This document shows positions 1 through 5,127 of a DNA stretch of 7,310 nucleotides, piece by piece (position 1 is the stretch's first letter; each line of letters opens with the position of its first letter). This DNA comes from Pyrolobus sp964613695. Its GTDB lineage: Archaea > Thermoproteota > Thermoprotei_A > Sulfolobales > Pyrodictiaceae. A model generated the notes under the pieces. It searched no databases. It saw only the letters and a list, made by a program, of their open reading frames with translations, and was not told the origin of the DNA. The DNA lies in the NCBI GenBank assembly GCA_964613695.1, contig CAZTIR010000066.1, forward strand, positions 1 to 7,310, given 5' to 3'. Position numbers and translations under genes: made by a program.

Positions 1-75
1 AGGAGGCTCGAGGAGGTGGATAAGCTGGTACAACGGTTTGTAGAGGAGGTTAGGAGGCTAGGTGGTTCGAGATGA
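1..75 (+). CDS. C-terminal tail of an unidentified protein (5' end outside window)
   Basis: An open frame from base 1 reads 24 codons to a TGA at 73-75. The tail is Arg/Glu/Lys-rich and looks helical (RRLEEVDKL... then VEEVRRLGGSR). Its stop overlaps the start of the next gene as ATGA (bases 72-75), the classic sign of translational coupling in an operon. The composition matches the other genes here. The fragment is too short to name a family, and function is unknown. Confidence 0.7.
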   Translation, partial: RRLEEVDKLVQRFVEEVRRLGGSR

Positions 76-413
76 GTAAGCCAGCGGAGCAGATAACCAT
101 AGACGAGTTCTCGAGGATAGATCTCCGCGTCGGGTTGGTGAAGAAGGCTGAGCATATCCCGGGCACGCGGCTGCTCAGGCTGATAGTGGATCTTGGCGGC
201 GAGGAGAGGCAGATAATCTCGGGTATAGCCGAGTGGTATAAGCCTGAGGATCTGGTTGGCAAGCGTGTAGTTGTCGTCGCGAATCTCGCCCCGAAACGTA
301 TCCGAGGGTACGTCAGCGAGGGCATGATACTCGCTGCGGGTTGCGAGAAGGGGGAGCGCCCATACCTGGTTACAGTTGAAGGCGAGGTGCCGCCGGGTAC
401 GCGCGTCTGCTGA
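72..413 (+). CDS. metG (beta-subunit type): Methionyl-tRNA synthetase beta subunit-like tRNA-binding OB-fold protein
   Basis: This 113 aa protein is a stand-alone EMAP-II/Trbp111/CsaA-type tRNA-binding domain. Visible signature: I-x-E-F at residues 9-13, DLRVGLV at about 17-23, AEHIPGTRLL, VDLG, RQIISGI, the Y-K-P-E-D-L-V-G-K segment, then VVVVANLAP, RG and SEGM with ILAA. In archaea this domain is commonly encoded apart from the MetRS catalytic chain and annotated as its beta subunit; it binds tRNA non-specifically and aids aminoacylation in the cytoplasm. The length fits the family. The ATG at 72 is supported by GGTG at 61-64, seven bases upstream, and by the ATGA overlap with the preceding gene. 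Ending 17 bases from the stop of the convergent DUF211 gene, it is probably the last gene of its operon. A CsaA-like chaperone is a less likely alternative. Confidence 0.93.
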   Translation: MSKPAEQITIDEFSRIDLRVGLVKKAEHIPGTRLLRLIVDLGGEERQIISGIAEWYKPEDLVGKRVVVVANLAPKRIRGYVSEGMILAAGCEKGERPYLVTVEGEVPPGTRVC

Positions 414-430
414 GCGGCTAGTGCCCCTCG

Positions 431-724
431 TCACTCGCCTCGTTTTAGCACAGGCACCTCTATTATCTTCTCGCCCGCTACGACCTGGTCTATGCTGTGT
501 ATCGCTGCTCCAACCTCCTCAAGAGTCCTCTTAACACCATCGAAGTCTATATCGTCGCCTTCGACCACCACCGTGAGGCTAAGTGTCTCCACATCAACCT
601 CGTTTACTGTTATATTGACTGCCTTCACCCCCCGCACCCGCGTCAGCATTAACGCCATGTCGGTGAGGGAGGGGTCGCGTAGAGGCTTAAGCACGTCTAG
701 GACGAGGCGTCTTAAGCCAGCCAA
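431..724 (-). CDS. DUF211 family protein
   Basis: From a TTG at 724 this encodes 97 aa beginning MAGLRRLVLDVLKP, the usual start of the archaeal DUF211 family. Further family features are VKAVNITVNEVDVET, the EGDDIDFDGVK stretch, and AIHSIDQVVAGE near the C-terminus. DUF211 proteins are small archaeal alpha/beta, ferredoxin-like proteins of unknown biochemical role. A longer reading from another TTG at 772 would add 16 residues (MTEPLVQKYTRGWSRT) outside the family core. I prefer 724 because GGAG lies seven bases upstream of it, and a candidate TATA-like CTTATT near 771-777 would place transcription start downstream of 772. The gene is divergent from the Lrp/AsnC gene, which could regulate it (inference). 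The family call is firm; the start is probable. Confidence 0.9.
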   Translation of the reverse strand: MAGLRRLVLDVLKPLRDPSLTDMALMLTRVRGVKAVNITVNEVDVETLSLTVVVEGDDIDFDGVKRTLEEVGAAIHSIDQVVAGEKIIEVPVLKRGE

Positions 725-772
725 GGTTCTGCTCCATCCCCTCGTATACTTCTGGACGAGGGGCTCAGTCAA

Positions 773-822
773 TAAGGCTCGCGGAGCGTGACCCTAGTGG
801 ACACGTATAGCGGTGTATCGGG
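773..822. promoter_or_regulatory. Divergent promoter region, DUF211 / Lrp-AsnC
   Basis: This short gap lies between the divergent DUF211 (minus) and Lrp/AsnC (plus) genes. AATAAG at 771-776 reads CTTATT on the minus strand and is the only AT-rich patch at a TATA-like distance from either start. For the plus gene it predicts transcription start near 798-802 and a leader of about 20 bases carrying GGTG at 812-815, seven bases before the ATG. For the minus gene it fits the start at 724. Assignment is by position and composition only. Confidence 0.35.
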
Positions 823-1278
823 ATGCTGAACGAGATTGATATCAAGCTATTGAAGATGCTCGCCTCTAACGCTCGTGCAAGCCTACGCGAGATTGCAAGG
901 AGCCTCGGTATAGCCGTCTCGACTGTACACACTCGCCTCCAGAGGCTCGTGAAGGAGGGTGTGATAAGGAAGTTCACGATATACCCCGATTATATGCAGC
1001 TGGGCTTCCCCGTGACAGCGGTGATACTGGTTGACGTGGAGGGCGGTATGATAGAGGAGGTTGCCAACAAGCTCCGCGAGGAGCACAACCTGGTGGCAGT
1101 ATATGATGTAACGGGCGACTACGACCTGGTGCTTATAGGCAAGTTTAGGGATATCGACGAGCTTAACATGTTCCTCAAGAAGCTGAATAAGATGAGGGCT
1201 ATTAACCGCACCGTGACGAGCGTCGTGCTCAAGGTGATAAAGGAGGATTACACTTCGCCGCTCAACGACCTAGGCTAG
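823..1278 (+). CDS. Lrp/AsnC family transcriptional regulator
   Basis: This is a 151 aa DNA-binding regulator. Residues 1-50 form the typical winged HTH: L-N-E-I-D-x-K-L-L, then N-A-R-x-S-L-R-E-I-A-R, and the recognition helix VSTVHTRLQRLVKEGVI. A linker with YPDYMQLGF precedes the C-terminal RAM effector/oligomerisation domain (about 64-140), seen as AVILVDVE, VAVYDVTGDYDLVLIGKF and a final TVTSVVLKVIKED strand. Length is standard. The ATG at 823 has GGTG at 812-815 as ribosome binding site. Family members are octamers/dimers that sense amino acids or other small molecules and commonly control their own gene and a divergent neighbour, so DUF211 is a candidate target. The ligand cannot be told from sequence. 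Confidence 0.95.
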   Translation: MLNEIDIKLLKMLASNARASLREIARSLGIAVSTVHTRLQRLVKEGVIRKFTIYPDYMQLGFPVTAVILVDVEGGMIEEVANKLREEHNLVAVYDVTGDYDLVLIGKFRDIDELNMFLKKLNKMRAINRTVTSVVLKVIKEDYTSPLNDLG

Positions 1279-1306
1279 TTGATATAGGGCTGGTGGCCTG
1301 CGACGC

Positions 1307-1324
1307 ACCCGGGTGCGCCCGGGT
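1307..1324 (+). promoter_or_regulatory. Hairpin embedding the ribosome binding site of the eL13 gene
   Basis: ACCCGGG (1307-1313), a TGCG loop (1314-1317) and CCCGGGT (1318-1324) form a perfect 7 bp, almost all G-C stem. Its last base is the T of the TTG start codon. The likely Shine-Dalgarno GGTG (1312-1315) lies in the 5' arm and loop. The overlapping 12-base palindrome GCACCCGGGTGC is at 1305-1316. The structure is directly visible. A role in translation control, perhaps ribosomal-protein autoregulation, is inference. Confidence 0.4.
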
Positions 1325-1596
1325 TGAGCGCGGGCAACGAGAAGATCTACGAGCCGCCGCGCGCGATCGTGAAGAAGCCCAGGCTGTTGAAGTATGGTGG
1401 CGCCGATCCGGGTGTTAGGGAGGGTAGGGGCTTCAGCATACCGGAGATACGCGAGGTAGGCCTTGGCGTGAAGGAGGCTATGAGACTCGGCATATACGTG
1501 GATAAGAGGAGGAAAACAAAGTGGCCGTGGAACGTCGAGGCTCTCCGGAAGTACCTCGAGAGTATAGGCTACAAGCCACGAGGCTACCCGGACTAG
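1324..1596 (+). CDS. rpl13e: 50S ribosomal protein L13e (eL13)
   Basis: This 90 aa basic protein of the large ribosomal subunit matches the short crenarchaeal eL13 family. The core is GRGFSIPEIREVGL at about 35-48, then EAMRLGI and VDKRRKTKWPWNVEALRKYL. Archaeal members are far shorter than eukaryotic L13 and keep this central core, so the length is normal. The only in-frame start before the core, after the stop at 1285-1287, is the TTG at 1324; no ATG or GTG is available, so a TTG start is well supported, with GGTG eight bases upstream. The gene follows the Lrp gene by 45 bases on the same strand and may be co-transcribed with it. The stop is TAG at 1594. Confidence 0.85.
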   Translation: MSAGNEKIYEPPRAIVKKPRLLKYGGADPGVREGRGFSIPEIREVGLGVKEAMRLGIYVDKRRKTKWPWNVEALRKYLESIGYKPRGYPD

Positions 1597-1673
1597 CCCG
1601 GAGCCCGATGGTGAGGGAATCGGGCCCGAGAGGGGCCCCGGGCCCCAATGAAGAGCCTAGTCCAGGCCGAGGG
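1597..1673. other. GC-rich structured gap between convergent genes (possible terminator or small RNA)
   Basis: This gap lies between the stops of eL13 (plus) and the minus-strand 236 aa gene. It holds two strong inverted repeats. GCCCGAT (1603-1609) pairs with ATCGGGC (1619-1625) around a 9-base loop GGTGAGGGA. GGGGCC (1632-1637) pairs with GGCCCC (1641-1646). An alternative pairing joins GGGCCC (1622-1627) and GGGCCC (1633-1638). No T-run follows on either strand, so this is not a typical archaeal oligo-T terminator. It could be a structured 3' UTR or an unannotated small RNA. Confidence 0.4.
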
Positions 1674-2384
1674 TCATGTAAGCACGGGATCCAGGTAAGC
1701 GTCGCGTAGGACACGCCACCCGTTGTTATAGTAGAGGAGGTTTGAGCGGAGGAGCGCCGCGACCACCTCCGCGAGGGGCCCTGCCCTCCTCAGAGCCGCC
1801 TCCTCGTCACGAGTCTTTATCCCCGCGAGCGCCTCCAGGAGCTTCAACCACTCGCTCCTCTTCACCAGGTATACGCCCGCGGGGGTCTCGACAAGCACCG
1901 TCCCGAGCTTGCGCAGAACATCAACACTTGACTTCACGGTGTACACGTCTATATTCTCCTCGTGTAGCCTGACATAGGGGAGCGTCTCCAGCTTACGCGC
2001 TATCCTCCTAGCCCAGCCGGGGAGCCTCTCAGCCCCCGCACCCTCGCTGCGATGCACGTTCTGCTGAGCGCTGGAGGCTAGTGCAGCGTGAAGAGCCTCA
2101 ACCTTCTTCTCGAGGGCCTCTAGGCGCTTGACTATATCGGATAGTATTGGCGACACGACCTCCCTGACTATGCTGCGCACCGCGTCCTCTGTGAGCCCGC
2201 CCCCGCACCTCTCCCTCAGCACTGCCTCGAGTCGAGAGCTGCTCTTCTCTACTATCGCGTCGGCTAGCCTCGATATCATAGCCTCCACGTCCACACTACC
2301 GCTTCTAACCTGGCTCGCAGCCTCCCTAGCCGCTGATATGAAATCGTCGAGTGTTGCTGTCCGCCTCACCCTCCTAACCGGCAT
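1674..2384 (-). CDS. Hypothetical protein with helical/coiled-coil middle
   Basis: I do not recognise this 236 aa protein. Residues 1-10 are basic (MPVRRVRRTA). Residues 11-60 are predicted helical, ending in a lone Cys60. Residues 65-108 contain a heptad-like helix (IVKRLEALEKKVEALHAAL). A short linker leads to a C-terminal domain (about 121-236) with GWARRIARKL, a mixed strand/helix section VDVYTV-like to VLVETPAGVYLV, and a helix with WLKLLEALAG. That domain has the look of a small winged-helix-like fold, but this is impression only. There is no signal peptide or membrane segment, so it is probably cytoplasmic. ATG at 2384 is the natural start, with a weak GTGGAT-type ribosome binding site. 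It converges on eL13 and lies downstream of the 116 aa gene on the same strand, with a 70-base gap that may hold its own promoter. Confidence 0.75.
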   Translation of the reverse strand: MPVRRVRRTATLDDFISAAREAASQVRSGSVDVEAMISRLADAIVEKSSSRLEAVLRERCGGGLTEDAVRSIVREVVSPILSDIVKRLEALEKKVEALHAALASSAQQNVHRSEGAGAERLPGWARRIARKLETLPYVRLHEENIDVYTVKSSVDVLRKLGTVLVETPAGVYLVKRSEWLKLLEALAGIKTRDEEAALRRAGPLAEVVAALLRSNLLYYNNGWRVLRDAYLDPVLT

Positions 2385-2454
2385 ACCCTATCCACTCTAC
2401 CACACTCTAGCATAGTATCGGTATGCCCATTAACGTTAAACTCTCCCCACGCCC
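2385..2454 (-). promoter_or_regulatory. Candidate promoter/operator of the 236 aa hypothetical gene
   Basis: TTAACGTTAA at 2430-2439 is a perfect 10-base palindrome. With neighbouring T/A bases it gives a TATA-like TTTAACG on the minus strand, placing transcription start about 26 bases on, near 2412-2416, with a leader of about 30 bases. An 8-base inverted repeat, GGCATACC (2380-2387) with GGTATGCC (2420-2427), has one arm over the ATG start. A smaller GCATA...TATGC pair spans 2410-2426. Promoter and operator roles are inferred from position. Confidence 0.35.
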
Positions 2455-2805
2455 TCAGCAATCACCACTCTGCTCAACACGAAGCACCAGAAGCACACCA
2501 CCCTCCACACTCCTGAAACCAGCTATCTCGAGGCCCATTCGCTCGAGACGCTCTGCCAGACCCGCTATTACGCTCGGCTCTAGCCCAACGGGGCCCTCGT
2601 CTTCGAGTAGTATCGAGAGCATCGCCTCTAGGCAGGCTCCCCCGCTCCTCCCTCTACGCGCTCTAAGCTCGAGCACCACCTCGGGGTTGGCGCTGGCCAC
2701 CAACCTATTCCCCACGAGCTCCTCGAGCACCTTCTCTACAAGCCTAGCTGCATCGAGGCCCTCTAGTATGCTACCCCACTGGGGTGAGCCAATACCGGCA
2801 GTCAT
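2455..2805 (-). CDS. Small hypothetical protein, 116 aa
   Basis: I do not recognise this protein. From ATG 2805 it has 116 aa: a helical N-terminal half (LDAARLVEKVLEELVG, about 17-32), a strand-like VVLELRARRG, an SGGACLEAMLSILLEDE segment, a second helix (VIAGLAERLERMGLEIAG) and a final strand GGVLLVLRVEQSGDC. This suggests a compact alpha/beta fold. No membrane segment or known metal motif is seen; cysteines are at 58 and 116. The frame stays open upstream to 3045, but that would overlap the 5' part of nuoD and add poorly structured sequence. The ATG at 2805, preceded by GAGGT nine bases upstream, is preferred; a GTG immediately before it at 2808 is possible. The gene is divergent from nuoD and co-directional with the 236 aa gene. 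Confidence 0.65.
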   Translation of the reverse strand: MTAGIGSPQWGSILEGLDAARLVEKVLEELVGNRLVASANPEVVLELRARRGRSGGACLEAMLSILLEDEGPVGLEPSVIAGLAERLERMGLEIAGFRSVEGGVLLVLRVEQSGDC

Positions 2806-2862
2806 CACGGTTAAACCTCGGGCTCTGCGTGTCAAGGAGCGGAGTATAGGCTTAGCTGGGGC
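2806..2862. promoter_or_regulatory. Divergent promoter region, 116 aa gene / nuoD operon
   Basis: This 57-base gap separates the divergent starts. GGTTAAACC at 2809-2817 is a 4-1-4 inverted repeat and the only AT-rich patch. On the plus strand it would serve as a TATA-like element with transcription start near 2838 and a leader of about 25 bases before the GTG of nuoD. On the minus strand it lies inside the leader or ribosome-binding region of the 116 aa gene, so activity toward one gene could occlude the other. AGGAGCGGAG at 2835-2844 is too far from the GTG to be an obvious ribosome binding site. Confidence 0.35.
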
Positions 2863-4080
2863 GTGGTCTCCGTGGCGCATACGCTGGGGGGTTTTATAGC
2901 CAGGGAGCTGGGGGTGAAGGGCGACCTTAGGATACTCGAGCTTCTTGTAGGCCCCCAGCACCCGGCAAGCGGTCACATGAGGCTCCTCGTCTACCTCGAC
3001 GGCGATATAATCGTTGATGTCGACGTCGACATGGGCTGGGTTCATAGGACCGTCGAGAAGCTGAGCGAGGTGAAGGGATGGATTAGGACCATACCCCTCG
3101 TAGAGCGCATGAATATAGTTGATGCTTGCAACACCATCCTCGGGTACGTTGAGGCTGTCGAGAAGCTCCTGGGGGTTGAGCCGCCCGATCGCGTGAAATA
3201 CCTGCGCACTATACTATGCGAGCTTAACAGGATTGCAAGCCACCTCTATGGCATGGGGATTGCCGGGATCTTCCTCAACCACTCCACAATGTTCATGTGG
3301 GCTATGGGCGATAGAGAGGTTTGGCTGAAGCTAATAGAGGCTATGACCGGTACGAGGCTCACACATAGCTATGTCTTCCCGGGCGGTGTGAAGAGAGACC
3401 TGCCCCAGGGCTTCCGGGACATGTTCGAGAAGGCTGCGAAATACCAGTTGAGGAGACTCGAGGAGTACAGGAGGGCCTTCCTCGACAACCCCGTAATCCG
3501 CGACAGATACGAGAATGTGGGCGTTCTGCCTAAGCAGCTAGCCTCTAAGCTCGGCATAGTGGGCCCCAATCTCCGCGCCTCCGGCGTCGCGTACGACGCT
3601 AGAATGCTCGGGTACGAGGCTTACGCCAACCTCGACTTCCAGCCCGTTGTGCTCAGGGATGGGGATGCGCTCGCTAGGATGTGGGCACGCGTCGAGGAGA
3701 TAAAGACGAGCATAGAGCTGGTACGACAGGCTCTTAGAGAACTCCCGGAGGGGCGTATCATAGCCGACAAGTTCTATAACATGATACCGCCCGCCATGAG
3801 GAAACAGTTCGTCGACCGCGGTATCGCAAAGTTCCCGGGTCTCTTCGCCAACCTGCGCGTGCCGCCGGGCGAGGCGGTGACCAGGGTCGAGGCGGGGAGA
3901 GGCGAGATAGTGTACCACGTGGTGAGCGAGGGGGGTACGGGGCCCCTCCGCATGAGAGTCGTCACCCCATCCTTCAGGAACGCTATACTGCTTAGAGAGC
4001 TTGCTATCGGAGAGAGGCTTATGGACCTCCCGGCTATCTACGGGAGCCTCGACTACTTCCCACCAGAAGCCGACAAGTAA
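2863..4080 (+). CDS. nuoD: NADH-quinone oxidoreductase subunit D-like (49 kDa) protein
   Basis: This 405 aa protein belongs to the complex I 49 kDa/NuoD family, homologous to large subunits of group 4 hydrogenases. It is a peripheral-arm subunit at the membrane face, next to NuoB and NuoH. Visible landmarks: GPQHPASGH (30-38), GWVHRTVEKL (58-67), EAVEKLLGVEPP (97-108), ELNRIASHL (120-128), GGVKRDLP (174-181), the GVLPKQLASKLGI block (220-232), NLRASGVAYD (236-245), GYEAY (250-254), and TPSFRNAILL (368-377), ending in the NuoD-type GSLDYFPPEADK instead of a hydrogenase DPCxxC. The N-terminal CxxC nickel motif is also absent, so it is not a [NiFe] hydrogenase. Judged against Thermus Nqo4 from memory, quinone-site Tyr87 and Asp139 fall at Ile85 and Phe137. 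GTG 2863 is used; GTG 2872 is also possible. It starts the probable operon with nuoH. Confidence 0.9.
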   Translation: MVSVAHTLGGFIARELGVKGDLRILELLVGPQHPASGHMRLLVYLDGDIIVDVDVDMGWVHRTVEKLSEVKGWIRTIPLVERMNIVDACNTILGYVEAVEKLLGVEPPDRVKYLRTILCELNRIASHLYGMGIAGIFLNHSTMFMWAMGDREVWLKLIEAMTGTRLTHSYVFPGGVKRDLPQGFRDMFEKAAKYQLRRLEEYRRAFLDNPVIRDRYENVGVLPKQLASKLGIVGPNLRASGVAYDARMLGYEAYANLDFQPVVLRDGDALARMWARVEEIKTSIELVRQALRELPEGRIIADKFYNMIPPAMRKQFVDRGIAKFPGLFANLRVPPGEAVTRVEAGRGEIVYHVVSEGGTGPLRMRVVTPSFRNAILLRELAIGERLMDLPAIYGSLDYFPPEADK

Positions 4081-4123
4081 GTCAATCTCCACTCACGCCG
4101 CTACCAGGGGGTTGCGGGGCTTG

Positions 4124-5119
4124 ATGACACTCCTGCGGGCATTGCTATCACCACGCCTGTTATCAGCAATACTCGTCCCGGGCGCTATAACCGCTTTAGT
4201 AATGGCGATGCTCGTCATCTACCTTGAGAGGAAGGTGACTGCGCGCGTTCAGCGTAGGATAGGGCCACACTACGTCTCACCGCGTTTAGCCGGGCTGCTG
4301 CAGCCCATAGCGGATGGTATACGCTTCTTCTTCCAGGAGCCTATAATACCAGCAACGGTGGACAAAGTCGCCTTCATAGCAGCCCCCGCTCTCACAACCG
4401 CCGTGCTACTAGTCGCCTTCTCTGTCATACCGGGCGGCCCCCACGCCATACCCGTGGAGAGTAGCATATCCCTGCTAATCGTGCTAGCAGCCCTCGCCAT
4501 CTCGCCTATACCGGTTATAGTGATGGGCTGGGCTAGTGACAACAGGTTTAGCCTTCTCGGCGCGCTGAGGGAGGCGCTGCTAAACGCTAGCTACGAGCCC
4601 GTGCTCCTCCTAGCGGCCCTAGCCGGAGCCTCGATATACGGCACTCTAGACCTAGCAACGATAGTCGAGAAAGAGGCTAAGATGGGCATACCGGGCCTCA
4701 TACTAAACCCTATAGCCGCAGCGGTCTTCTTCATAGCATCTCTAGCGGCCACCGACCGTATACCCTTCGACCTGGTTCTAGGCGAGCAGGAGATAGTAGC
4801 GGGCCCATATAGCGAGTATAGTGGGGTCCTCTTCGCGGTGGTCATGGCCCTCGACTACCTCAAGCTCTACATACTAGGCCTCGTGTTCGCCATACTATTC
4901 CTAGGCGGCTGGCTGCCTGCAACCACGTGGCCCCTCAGCGCCATAGTGCTCGTCGCCAAGGCCCTCCTCTTCATGATCGCAGCGGTCTTCTTCAGGGCCG
5001 TTTATGGACGCGCTAGGCTTGATAGGGCGCTCGAGACTCTCTGGACCTTCTACTTCCCGGCGGCACTGGTCGCACTGGCATGGTCGCAGATAGTAAGCTA
5101 CTTCATAAGCCCCGCATAG
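4124..5119 (+). CDS. nuoH: NADH-quinone oxidoreductase subunit H (membrane subunit)
   Basis: This 331 aa polytopic membrane protein of the NuoH/Nqo8 family joins the peripheral arm to the proton-pumping membrane arm and forms much of the quinone chamber. Signature blocks: a first membrane helix (about 12-33) followed by YLERKVTARVQRRIGP (33-48), GLLQPIADGIRFFFQEP (57-73), SDNRFSLLGALREAL (138-152) with SYEP, DRIPFDL (211-217) and GEQEIVAGPYSEYSG (220-234). About eight membrane helices are visible in total, and length is normal. ATG 4124 begins the conserved N-terminus; upstream in-frame TTGs (4112, 4121) are weaker choices, and the frame before them lies in nuoD. It begins 43 bases after nuoD. 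The usual A-E-T-x-R and P-E-A-E motifs read A-A-T-D-R and V-L-G-E, losing two acidic residues (positions 209 and 219). A MbhM/FpoH-like subunit of a related complex is the alternative. Confidence 0.92.
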   Translation: MTLLRALLSPRLLSAILVPGAITALVMAMLVIYLERKVTARVQRRIGPHYVSPRLAGLLQPIADGIRFFFQEPIIPATVDKVAFIAAPALTTAVLLVAFSVIPGGPHAIPVESSISLLIVLAALAISPIPVIVMGWASDNRFSLLGALREALLNASYEPVLLLAALAGASIYGTLDLATIVEKEAKMGIPGLILNPIAAAVFFIASLAATDRIPFDLVLGEQEIVAGPYSEYSGVLFAVVMALDYLKLYILGLVFAILFLGGWLPATTWPLSAIVLVAKALLFMIAAVFFRAVYGRARLDRALETLWTFYFPAALVALAWSQIVSYFISPA

Positions 5120-5127
5120 GATAGGGG

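Noticed and set aside
1604..1672. C/D box small RNA in the gap after eL13
   Set aside because: ATGGTGA (1608-1614) resembles a C box with one mismatch, but the D box positions read CCGA, not CTGA, and the C' candidate is poor.
2806..3045. Upstream extension of the 116 aa minus-strand gene to a 196 aa protein
   Set aside because: It would run antisense through the conserved GPQHPASGH region of nuoD, and the added residues mirror that coding sequence; the ATG at 2805 has its own GAGGT site.
2863..4080. [NiFe] hydrogenase large subunit (Mbh/Ech type)
   Set aside because: Both CxxC metal-binding motifs are missing, and the C-terminus follows the NuoD pattern.
3538..4092. Antisense 184 aa frame within nuoD
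   Set aside because: It lies wholly over conserved nuoD sequence, has no recognisable motif and is explained by the GC-rich codon pattern of the true gene.
4001..4123. N-terminal extension of NuoH from a TTG at 4001
   Set aside because: The added residues are low-complexity Ser/Thr/Arg sequence read in another frame inside nuoD; the NuoH family N-terminus starts at the ATG at 4124.
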